DNA of 7,226 nucleotides from Thermoprotei archaeon (GTDB lineage Archaea; Thermoproteota; Thermoprotei_A; Sulfolobales; Ignisphaeraceae). Below, piece by piece: positions 1 through 5,923 of this stretch. Under the pieces are notes generated by a model. The model was not told the origin of the DNA, made no database searches, and saw only the letters and a list, made by a program, of their open reading frames with translations. The stretch covers positions 1 to 7,226 of the forward strand of contig QMWY01000050.1 in NCBI GenBank assembly GCA_003661865.1, in the 5' to 3' direction. Position 1 is the first letter of the stretch, and every line of letters begins with the position of its first letter. The translations under genes and the position numbers were made by a program.

Positions 1-1129
1 CCTGGAACAGGACGTAGGCCTCCTCCCCGCGCACCTCGCCAACTATTATGATGTCGGGCCTGTACCTCAGAGACACCTTGATCAGGTCGTAGAGGGTCAC
101 CTCACCGATCTTCTCGATCCCTATCCCGTAGCTAGGCCTAGAGACAAGCTGGACCCAGTTCTCTAGGGGTAGCCTGAGCTCGGGGGTGTCCTCTATCGTC
201 ACGACCTTGAGCGTAGGTCTTAGAAGCGTTGCTAGGGCGTTGAGCGTGGAGGTCTTGCCCGCTCCCGTAACTCCTATCACGAGCCCCGTCATCTTGTGCT
301 CTATGAGCATCCATAGGTAGGCCGCTACCTCGGGCGATACGGTGCCCCACCTGATCATATCCACGATCGTTATCGGGTCCTCCCTGAACTTCCTGATCGT
401 GAATGTGGAGCCCGATGTCGAGACCTCCTTCCTGTAGGTTACTGCGAGCCTATGACCTCCGGGGAGTATCGCGTCAACTATTGGGAAGGCGACCGAGACG
501 TGCTTGCCGGCCATGTGCACAAGCTTCACTATGAGGGCATCGAGCTCCTCCTCGCTGTTGAACACGAGGTTCGTGGGTATGTACTCGTAGCGCCGGTGCC
601 ACACGTAGATCCTCCTACCGACCCCATCGCACGAGATGTCCTCTATGTTCGGATCCCTCATCAGCGGGTCTATGGGTCCGAACCCTATGGTGTCGCGCTC
701 GACGTAGTAGAGGATCTTGGCCCAGGAGACCCCGGGGGTTCTGCCGAGCCTGAGCCTGTACCTTATGACTATCCTCCTCGCCTCCCTCCTGAAGTACTCA
801 GTGGGGTCGACGCCCATGGGCGGGGGCCTGAGCTCCCAGTACAGGATGTCCATGATCCTAGAGTATATGTTGCGCTCCATAGCGCTCATCGGTATCTCGT
901 CGATCCAGTACAGGGTCTCCCCGGTCTCGGGGTTCTGAAGGATCCTCGCACGGGCCCAGGGCTCGTAGAGGTGGTAGCTCTCAACCTCTCGGAACCCTGG
1001 AGGGGGCCTGAACCCCCTCTTAACAGCCCTGTACGCCTTGGCCGCCTCACTCACGATCTCGCGGTATATATCGGCCTCGCTCTCCCGGGGCTCCTCGCGC
1101 TTCTTGCCGCGCTTGAAAAACCCGAGCAT
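1..1129 (-). CDS. Archaeal type II/IV secretion (pilus/archaellum-type) ATPase, 3' end cut by window
   Basis: A hexameric cytoplasmic ATPase of the GspE/TadA/VirB11-like family (COG0630 type) that would power assembly of a pilin-like filament or secretion through a TadC-like membrane platform. Visible are 376 codons: a basic N-terminus (MLGFFKRGKK), the archaeal N-terminal domain with GFGPIDPLMRDPNIEDISCDG (149-169, interrupted here only by numbering) and IYVWHRRYEYIPTN (174-187), Walker A GVTGAGKTS (286-294, K292), Asp box TIEDTPELRL (311-320, E313/D314) and Walker B RPDIIIVGEVRGEE (357-370, catalytic E365). The His box and C-terminal end lie beyond position 1. ATG at 1129 is chosen because an in-frame TAG sits two codons upstream; no good Shine-Dalgarno is visible close to it. 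It is divergent from the large surface protein. Family assignment is secure; whether it serves a pilus, an archaellum or a dedicated secretion system cannot be told here. Confidence 0.95.
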   Translation of the reverse strand, partial: MLGFFKRGKKREEPRESEADIYREIVSEAAKAYRAVKRGFRPPPGFREVESYHLYEPWARARILQNPETGETLYWIDEIPMSAMERNIYSRIMDILYWELRPPPMGVDPTEYFRREARRIVIRYRLRLGRTPGVSWAKILYYVERDTIGFGPIDPLMRDPNIEDISCDGVGRRIYVWHRRYEYIPTNLVFNSEEELDALIVKLVHMAGKHVSVAFPIVDAILPGGHRLAVTYRKEVSTSGSTFTIRKFREDPITIVDMIRWGTVSPEVAAYLWMLIEHKMTGLVIGVTGAGKTSTLNALATLLRPTLKVVTIEDTPELRLPLENWVQLVSRPSYGIGIEKIGEVTLYDLIKVSLRYRPDIIIVGEVRGEEAYVLFQ

Positions 1130-1178
1130 ACCCTACATCCCTGGGGACTTCCTCAATACAGTTCCTTCTTTGCTTCGA

Positions 1179-1196
1179 GGGAAAAATACTTATATC
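1179..1196 (+). promoter_or_regulatory. BRE/TATA promoter for the large surface protein gene
   Basis: A purine-rich BRE-like stretch GGGAAAAAT (1179-1187) precedes the TATA-like CTTATATC (1189-1196). With archaeal spacing of about 26 nt from the TATA centre, transcription would start near 1219. That leaves a leader of about 28 nt carrying GGTG at 1239-1242, 4 nt before the ATG at 1247. Seen by eye; not tested with a weight matrix. Confidence 0.7.
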
Positions 1197-1201
1197 TTTC
1201 C
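1189..1201 (-). promoter_or_regulatory. Candidate opposite-facing BRE/TATA for the secretion ATPase gene
   Basis: Read on the minus strand, the same AT-rich core gives GGAAA (BRE-like, 1201-1197) followed by GATATAAG (1196-1189). Standard spacing puts a start near 1167 and a leader of about 37 nt before the ATG at 1129. No better TATA box is visible between 1130 and 1246, so the two divergent genes may share one TATA core bound in either orientation. Confidence 0.5.
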
Positions 1202-1246
1202 ACATTCTAGACGTGTTGAGTTCATCACCCCCAAGAGTGGTGGGGT

Positions 1247-4200
1247 ATGCGGCGCATCGTCCCGCTGCTGATCGTGGCTCTGCTAGCCGCATCCCTAGCA
1301 CAGCCCCTATGGCTAGTACCCGTGGCTAAGGCCACGAGCCTGGAGGACCTTGAGGTGTTTGGCAAGCCCGTGATAGCCCCTGTGCCAATAGCGGGGGTGG
1401 TGTTCTCTTCCGTAGATACTGATCGGGGGCAGCTAATCCTGGTCACCGCGCGCAATGGGACCTTCGTAGCGAGCCTAAGGAGCTTCAGGAACCTCGAGTT
1501 CGAGTTCCACACCTACCCCCTCTTCGGTGCGGTCGTGTCGGCGTCCCTGGATAAGGAGCCGGGTTCATCGCTCCTAGCACTGGGGAGCGATAGGGGGGAG
1601 GTCCTAGTTGTCAACGTGAGCAGCTTCCAACCGATCTTCACCTACGTCCACGGGGATGCTATACCCGTTAGGAAGGTGTGGGTTGGCGGCGGTAAGGCGG
1701 TGGCTCTCTTCGCATCTACACCCCCCGTGGTGAGGGTGTTCACACTGACTCGCGGTGGCTGGGCCGAGATCGGGAGCTTCATAGGCTCCGCTGTTACCAA
1801 CCCCGTACCCGGCTACATAGTCAGCGATGCAGAGATGCTAAGGGAGCTCCGGAGGGGCTACGTGGTTCAGGAACCCGTGCTCGCGGTATCGTTCACCCCC
1901 GTGGGCAACGTGGAGATCAGGGCGGTGGTGATAAACGGCAGCACTGGACAGCCCATCCCATCAGCGGTCGTTTACGCCTATGTGGAGAACCTCAAGATAT
2001 TCACCACCCAGGGGGTTAGCGACGCCAACGGCACCGTGGTGCTCAGAACCACAGCACCCGTCATAAACATGACGGTGTACGCAAACGTCAACGGGACTTG
2101 CTACAGCTGGAGGTTCACAAACCTAACGTTCATCGAGCCCGGCGCTAGCTACGTGCTGCCCGAGCCCCTAAACGTGTCCTCCCAGTACATATCGGCATGC
2201 CCCACCTACAGGCTCCCGATGCTCATAGACGTACTCGACGTTAGGAACGATACCCCGCGGAGGCTCGAGAGGATAGGCGTGAACACGACCAAGCCCTCCA
2301 TAGACATCTATTCCTTCCTAGGACTGGGCATAGCGAAGAGCTTCAGGTACCTCCTCGTCATAGGGGGCTTCTTCGCCGACCTTCCCCCGGGCTACGCCCT
2401 GCGGTTCCTGTACCTAGATAGGAACTTCAGCGTTGTCGACAACAGCAGCACGTGGTACCCGATCCGCGGCTCCGTAACCAGCATTGGGTACTCGAGTGAT
2501 GGCAGGGTCGTAGCTGTGGGGACCTCGGAGGGGGTGGTCTACATCTTCTACTACATCGATGAGCTCGAGAGGTACAAGCTGCTGTGGGGCTACCGCATGC
2601 CCTCCTCGGTAACGGGTTTAGCTGTCTCGGATACTGTGGCGGGCGACGAGTCCATGGAAGGAGTCGTGGTTATGGACTCCAGCGGCGATGCGCAGGTACT
2701 GCTGGTCAACGGGACCCTTATGAAGCCCCTGATGCGCATAGACACCGTGCTCTACTTCACCACGGGGTCGGGGGCATCGGTATCGTCCTCTAGAGACCTG
2801 GAGATAGTCGTTATGAGCGCTTCGAGCGTGAGCTACATATGCCTCGGGATGGGCACGGCAGCCCATGAACACGACCCGATAAACCCGGATGACTACGTGC
2901 TCATCCCTGTAGAGGTGGTGGTTCTGGACCCCCGTGGAGAGCCCCTGCCGGGTGCGGAGGTAACGGTACTGACCCCCGACCTCAAGCACGTGGTGGTCCA
3001 CGGCTTCACCGATCCCCAGGGGAGGCTCAGGATCAGGTACATGAAACCCGGGACCTACGTGCTCCGCGTCGAGACCCATAGGGAGTACATAGCGGGGGTG
3101 ACGAAGGTCATAAGCATTCGCCGCGGCGTATCGAGGATCGAGGTGCGCACGAGCTACAGGCCCGTGAAGGTTGTTCTGAGGCTCGTAGACAGCTACACCA
3201 ACGGGAGTATAGAGGAGGGTGTTAAGCTGTTCATAGACAACAAGAGCATCTATGTAGCACCTGGGCGTGGAGAGGTGGAGCTGAGCCTCATGCCCGGGAA
3301 CTACAGCATTGCTGTGAAGCCCATGCCCCCGAAGGGAGAGGAGCCTCTCTACGCCCCGGCGGCGGTAAACATAGCGGTTCCGCAGGTGAGGAATGCCACG
3401 GTAAGGCTTGCGAGGCTCAACTACACCGTGACGGTGGAGATCCTCGACTCCCTAACGAAGAGCGCCCTTCGCGAAGGCTTTAGGTTCATTGCGTACTCAC
3501 CTAGCGGCGCCCTGGTTATGAACAGGAGCTTTCCCCCAGGTACCCGTGCTGTGGTGCTGACCCTTAGGGAGAAGGGTGTTCTAAGGGTGTCTATAGAGCC
3601 CATGGCTCCCAAGGGCGAGGAGCCCAGGTATGTAGGTGTGAGCAGGGAGTTTAACGTAACGGGCAGTACCCGGCTCACCCTAGAGGTGCCTCAGCGCAGA
3701 CTAGCGCTTACCCTAGTCGTGGTTGATGAGCGTACGGGTGGCCCACCTCTCGTACCCGTGGACGTGGTTGTTGACGGGGTGCTCGCGGCTACGATACCTG
3801 CGAACAGCAGTAGCGTGCGCATAGATGTCTTCAAGGGGCTCCACACGATCAAAATTGTGCCGCGCCCCGAGTTTGGTAAGGAGAGGATACCGCTCTACAG
3901 CTCTAAGGAGCTCCGGGTAAACGTCGTTAGGAGCACATCTCTTAAGGTGCTCCTATCGAGGAACTACGTCAGGCTTAGCATAAGGGCTGTTGACTCCCTG
4001 ACTAAGAGGAGCCCTATAGGGGTTGTGGAGGTTGTGTTTAACGGTAGTAAGGTGGGTGAGCTCGCCAACGGGTTCTTCAGCAGCTACGTCCCGGTGGGTA
4101 GGGCCACGCTCGTCCTGAGGAGCGTTAATAGGATATACCGCGACTTCACCACAAGGCTCGAGCTTCTAGAGGATACGACCGTAAATGCCACGCTGGTCAG

Positions 4201-4582
4201 GAACCTGCTGCCCATGAGGATCACTGTGCTCAGCGACATGGGCGACAAGCTCAGCGGAGCAACAGTTGTGGCGAGGGGGCTGGACGTCCCGTTCACGAGC
4301 AGCACCGTTACTGTTGATGGGGAGGCTTCGCTTATGCTGCCGTACGGCATGTTTAAGATATGCGTCGATATGCCGGGGTACTACCCCAGCTGCATAAACG
4401 TGGTTGTTAAGCCAGGGTCTGCAGGAGCAACCGTTGTTCTGAAGCCGCGGGTACTCACCATAATCATGAGGTACCTGCCCATAATAGTGGGTGTTGCGGT
4501 GCTTGCAACGGTTCTGGGCGTGATCTACAGGTACCGCTCAAGGCTCATGGAGCTGATATCGCCTGAGGAGGAGGTTATCTAG
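1247..4582 (+). CDS. Giant exported, membrane-anchored beta-propeller/Ig-repeat surface protein (1111 aa)
   Basis: Not recognised as a named protein. Residues 1-29 form a signal peptide (RR, then a hydrophobic core, likely cleaved after AKA at 27-29). Residues of about 38-185 and 355-540 hold strand-rich units resembling WD40/quinoprotein blades, for example SSLLALGSDRGEVLVVNV (107-124) and SSDGRVVAVGTSEGVVYIFY (416-435). Between them, about 219-320 is an Ig-like/carboxypeptidase-regulatory-like domain. A clear carboxypeptidase-regulatory-like domain follows (551-635; DPRGEPLPGAEVTV, then MKPGTYVLRVET), then four diverged repeats (640-988), one more Ig-like unit (989-1068), a membrane helix (about 1076-1094) and a tail RYRSRLMELISPEEEVI. 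There are 23 N-x-S/T sequons and Cys pairs 285/318 and 1039/1049, as expected outside the cell. Start ATG 1247 has an in-frame TGA upstream (1217-1219) and GGTG at 1239. Likely a cell-surface scaffold, receptor or adhesin; the role is inference, and divergence from a secretion ATPase is the only context clue. Confidence 0.93.
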   Translation: MRRIVPLLIVALLAASLAQPLWLVPVAKATSLEDLEVFGKPVIAPVPIAGVVFSSVDTDRGQLILVTARNGTFVASLRSFRNLEFEFHTYPLFGAVVSASLDKEPGSSLLALGSDRGEVLVVNVSSFQPIFTYVHGDAIPVRKVWVGGGKAVALFASTPPVVRVFTLTRGGWAEIGSFIGSAVTNPVPGYIVSDAEMLRELRRGYVVQEPVLAVSFTPVGNVEIRAVVINGSTGQPIPSAVVYAYVENLKIFTTQGVSDANGTVVLRTTAPVINMTVYANVNGTCYSWRFTNLTFIEPGASYVLPEPLNVSSQYISACPTYRLPMLIDVLDVRNDTPRRLERIGVNTTKPSIDIYSFLGLGIAKSFRYLLVIGGFFADLPPGYALRFLYLDRNFSVVDNSSTWYPIRGSVTSIGYSSDGRVVAVGTSEGVVYIFYYIDELERYKLLWGYRMPSSVTGLAVSDTVAGDESMEGVVVMDSSGDAQVLLVNGTLMKPLMRIDTVLYFTTGSGASVSSSRDLEIVVMSASSVSYICLGMGTAAHEHDPINPDDYVLIPVEVVVLDPRGEPLPGAEVTVLTPDLKHVVVHGFTDPQGRLRIRYMKPGTYVLRVETHREYIAGVTKVISIRRGVSRIEVRTSYRPVKVVLRLVDSYTNGSIEEGVKLFIDNKSIYVAPGRGEVELSLMPGNYSIAVKPMPPKGEEPLYAPAAVNIAVPQVRNATVRLARLNYTVTVEILDSLTKSALREGFRFIAYSPSGALVMNRSFPPGTRAVVLTLREKGVLRVSIEPMAPKGEEPRYVGVSREFNVTGSTRLTLEVPQRRLALTLVVVDERTGGPPLVPVDVVVDGVLAATIPANSSSVRIDVFKGLHTIKIVPRPEFGKERIPLYSSKELRVNVVRSTSLKVLLSRNYVRLSIRAVDSLTKRSPIGVVEVVFNGSKVGELANGFFSSYVPVGRATLVLRSVNRIYRDFTTRLELLEDTTVNATLVRNLLPMRITVLSDMGDKLSGATVVARGLDVPFTSSTVTVDGEASLMLPYGMFKICVDMPGYYPSCINVVVKPGSAGATVVLKPRVLTIIMRYLPIIVGVAVLATVLGVIYRYRSRLMELISPEEEVI
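3164..4210 (+). repeat. Four tandem diverged protein repeats of about 81-93 codons in the surface protein
   Basis: Units start near residues 640, 726, 819 and 908. Each opens with a strand ending in a VDSLTK-like turn: VDSYTN (647), LDSLTK (733), VDERTG (826), VDSLTK (915). Units 1-3 also share a late motif: PMPPKGEEPLY (692), PMAPKGEEPRY (785) and the looser PRPEFGKERIPLY (872). Unit 4 lacks it. Spacings between the DSLT-type aspartates are 86, 93 and 89 residues, the size of an Ig-like/Cna-B-like domain. DNA identity is high only around the PKGEEP stretch of units 1 and 2 (near 3320-3350 and 3599-3629), so these are old duplications rather than an active repeat array. Confidence 0.8.
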
Positions 4583-4604
4583 AGCCTGCGCACTCGATAA
4601 ACAT

Positions 4605-4620
4605 TAATTAAACTTTTATT
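4605..4620 (+). promoter_or_regulatory. BRE/TATA promoter for the small coiled-coil gene
   Basis: AATTAAA upstream of TATA-like CTTTTATT (4613-4620), 31 nt after the stop of the surface protein gene. Expected transcription start is about 4642-4644, leaving a leader of roughly 15 nt to the ATG at 4659. The T-rich run on the same strand could also help terminate the upstream transcript. The element sits in the most AT-rich stretch of the neighbourhood. Confidence 0.65.
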
Positions 4621-4646
4621 TACGGAGGCTGGTGACAATACTATAC

Positions 4647-4650
4647 GGTG
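4647..4650 (+). promoter_or_regulatory. GGTG ribosome-binding site deciding the ATG at 4659
   Basis: GGTG lies 8 nt before ATG 4659, matching the crenarchaeal anti-Shine-Dalgarno. The alternative GTG at 4632 has GGAGG only 3 nt upstream and would fall before the predicted transcription start, so the downstream ATG is preferred. Confidence 0.6.
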
Positions 4651-4658
4651 CTATACGC

Positions 4659-5078
4659 ATGAGTACTGAGATGCGGGAGTTCTCCTCGCTATCCGACTTC
4701 ATAAAGTTCGTGGATGGCGAGCTCGCGGAGCTGAGGCGATCCCTAGGTGAGCTGCTGAGGGTCCTAGAGGATGTCAGGGCAAAGGCTGAGCAGGATAAGA
4801 AGCTGCGCGAACTGCTATCGAAGCTGACCGGCGCTTCGGGTGCACAGCCATCACCACCCGTAGTAGATCTGCGTGGGCTCAAGGTAGCGATAAACCCCTC
4901 TGCTGAGGTTGAGCTGGGCCTGCTAGAGCAGCTCGTCGAGGCGCTCAACACTAAGATCACTCAGCTCCAGGCGATCAGGAAGGAGATCGAGGTTCTTGGA
5001 GGTACCGATATAGAGGCGAGTGTGAAGGCGATAATAATAGATGGCGTGCCGAGGGCGCTGATAATAAAGGTGTCGTAG
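4659..5078 (+). CDS. Small coiled-coil-like protein of unknown function (139 aa)
   Basis: I do not recognise this gene. The protein is soluble-looking, with no signal peptide or membrane helix. An N-terminal helical segment (about 9-56) carries leucines at coiled-coil-like spacing (L22, L25, L29, L32, L36). A short Gly/Pro-rich linker follows (57-67, GASGAQPSPPV), then a probable strand (VDLRGLKVAINP), a second leucine/isoleucine-rich helix (82-113; L86, L89, L92, L96, I100, L103, I106, I110) and a C-terminal strand pair VKAIIIDGVPRALIIKVS. An in-frame GTG at 4632 would add nine residues (148 aa) but is disfavoured by the promoter and GGTG positions. Codon use matches the neighbours. It is transcribed in the same direction as the surface protein but from its own promoter, and 44 nt ahead of the CoA-synthesis ligase, with which it may be co-transcribed since no clear TATA box separates them. 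Possibly a small adaptor or oligomerisation protein; that is a guess. Confidence 0.85.
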   Translation: MSTEMREFSSLSDFIKFVDGELAELRRSLGELLRVLEDVRAKAEQDKKLRELLSKLTGASGAQPSPPVVDLRGLKVAINPSAEVELGLLEQLVEALNTKITQLQAIRKEIEVLGGTDIEASVKAIIIDGVPRALIIKVS

Positions 5079-5090
5079 CGCGGGTTTTCC

Positions 5091-5119
5091 TAGCTGAAGC
5101 CCTGGTTAGGGTGTAGCTA
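5091..5119 (+). promoter_or_regulatory. Possible leader hairpin overlapping the ligase ribosome-binding site
   Basis: TAGCT (5091-5095) pairs with AGCTA (5115-5119), and CCCT (5100-5103) with AGGG (5108-5111) around a GGTT loop, with a small internal loop (GAAG against TGT) between the stems. The right arm covers part of the GGTG at 5110-5113. Nine base pairs interrupted by an internal loop would be weak at high temperature, so chance is a real alternative. Confidence 0.3.
5110..5113 (+). promoter_or_regulatory. GGTG ribosome-binding site supporting the TTG start at 5123
   Basis: GGTG ends 9 nt before TTG 5123. An in-frame TAG at 5114-5116 excludes any earlier start, and the family's N-terminal HPRY motif begins only six residues in, so TTG 5123 is the start. 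Confidence 0.65.
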
Positions 5120-5122
5120 TTC

Positions 5123-5923
5123 TTGATAATACCCCCTCAGCACCCACGCTACCACTCCCTGCTCCAGCGCGAAAAGCTTGTAGAGGCTTTCAAGAGAGGG
5201 ATAGTCGTTCCTCAGGGGCTCATAGCCCACGGTAGGGGGGAGTGCTTCGACTACCTGATCGGTGAGAGGACTACTGAGGCTGCGAAGAAGGCTATAGAGG
5301 CTGCTGCGGCAGCGCTCCTAACAGCTAGGCACCCCGTGATATCGGTCAATGGAAACACAGCTGCGCTGGTTGCACGTGAGGTGGTTGAGCTCGCCGAGGC
5401 TACCGGGGCTAGGATAGAGGTGAACCTGTTCTATAGAAGTAGGGAGAGGGAGGAGGCTATAGCGGAGGTTCTGAGGCGGGCGGGGGCGAAGGAGGTTCTA
5501 GGTGTTGGGGAGGATGCATCAGCGATGATCCCTGAGCTGTTTAGCGAGCGTAGAAGGGTTAGCCCGCGGGGGATCTACGTGGCGGATGTGGTGTTGGTGC
5601 CACTAGAGGATGGGGATAGGACCGAGGCGCTGAGGAGGATGGGCAAGACGGTGATCGCTATAGACCTAAACCCCCTCTCTAGAACGGCGAGGGCTGCGAA
5701 CATAACCATAGTCGACAACATAGTCAGGGCCATGCCCCTACTCGTTGAGAAGGCGCGGGAGCTTAAGGGGCGCAGCGAGGAGGAGCTGCTGGGGATCCTT
5801 AAGAGGTACAACAACGAGGAGGTTCTACGCGAGGCCCTCATGGAGATATGGAGGAATATAGAGGGGTGGTTTAGGAGGGGGTTAACGATCGAGTTCCCTA
5901 AGCAGCTTCCTGAAGGCTTCTAG
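5123..5923 (+). CDS. 4-phosphopantoate--beta-alanine ligase (archaeal phosphopantothenate synthetase)
   Basis: Joins 4-phosphopantoate to beta-alanine using ATP to make 4'-phosphopantothenate, the archaeal replacement for bacterial pantothenate synthetase plus pantothenate kinase in coenzyme A synthesis (COG1701 family); cytoplasmic. Recognised from HPRYHSLLQRE (7-17), GLIAHGRGECFDYLIGERT (32-50), VNGNTAAL (75-82), VNLFYRSRER (100-109), VLVPLEDGDRTEAL (157-170) and DLNPLSRTAR (181-190), all in family order. The length of 266 aa is normal. Start is TTG (see GGTG at 5110); the previous in-frame codon block contains TAG. Cys41 sits in the GRGE-x-FDY motif where I recall Ala being usual; I could not check this. 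Its last 13 codons overlap the end of panB on the other strand. Substrate supply genes panB and panE are adjacent, which supports the assignment; pantoate kinase is not in the window. Confidence 0.95.
   Translation: MIIPPQHPRYHSLLQREKLVEAFKRGIVVPQGLIAHGRGECFDYLIGERTTEAAKKAIEAAAAALLTARHPVISVNGNTAALVAREVVELAEATGARIEVNLFYRSREREEAIAEVLRRAGAKEVLGVGEDASAMIPELFSERRRVSPRGIYVADVVLVPLEDGDRTEALRRMGKTVIAIDLNPLSRTARAANITIVDNIVRAMPLLVEKARELKGRSEEELLGILKRYNNEEVLREALMEIWRNIEGWFRRGLTIEFPKQLPEGF

Noticed and set aside
452..1210. Long plus-strand open frame (252 codons) opposite the ATPase
   Set aside because: It is in exact antisense codon register with the ATPase, a phase that stays open by chance in GC-rich genes. 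Its product is Pro/Val/Leu/His-rich with no motif, and it runs through the divergent promoter.
2618..3079. Minus-strand open frame of 153 codons inside the surface protein gene
   Set aside because: Low-complexity His/Gly/Val-rich product, no promoter or ribosome site, and it lies fully within a well-supported gene.
4611..4621. T-rich run as a dedicated terminator of the surface protein gene
   Set aside because: It coincides with a better-supported TATA box; the T runs are short (four and three), so termination here is only a possibility.
4632..4658. GTG 4632 as start of the small coiled-coil gene
   Set aside because: It would lie upstream of the transcript start predicted from the TATA box at 4613-4620, and its GGAGG is only 3 nt away, whereas ATG 4659 has GGTG at 8 nt.
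5059..5068. TGATAATAAA as a TATA box for the CoA ligase
   Set aside because: It lies in coding sequence, lacks a BRE-like flank and matches the consensus poorly; read-through from the upstream gene is as likely.
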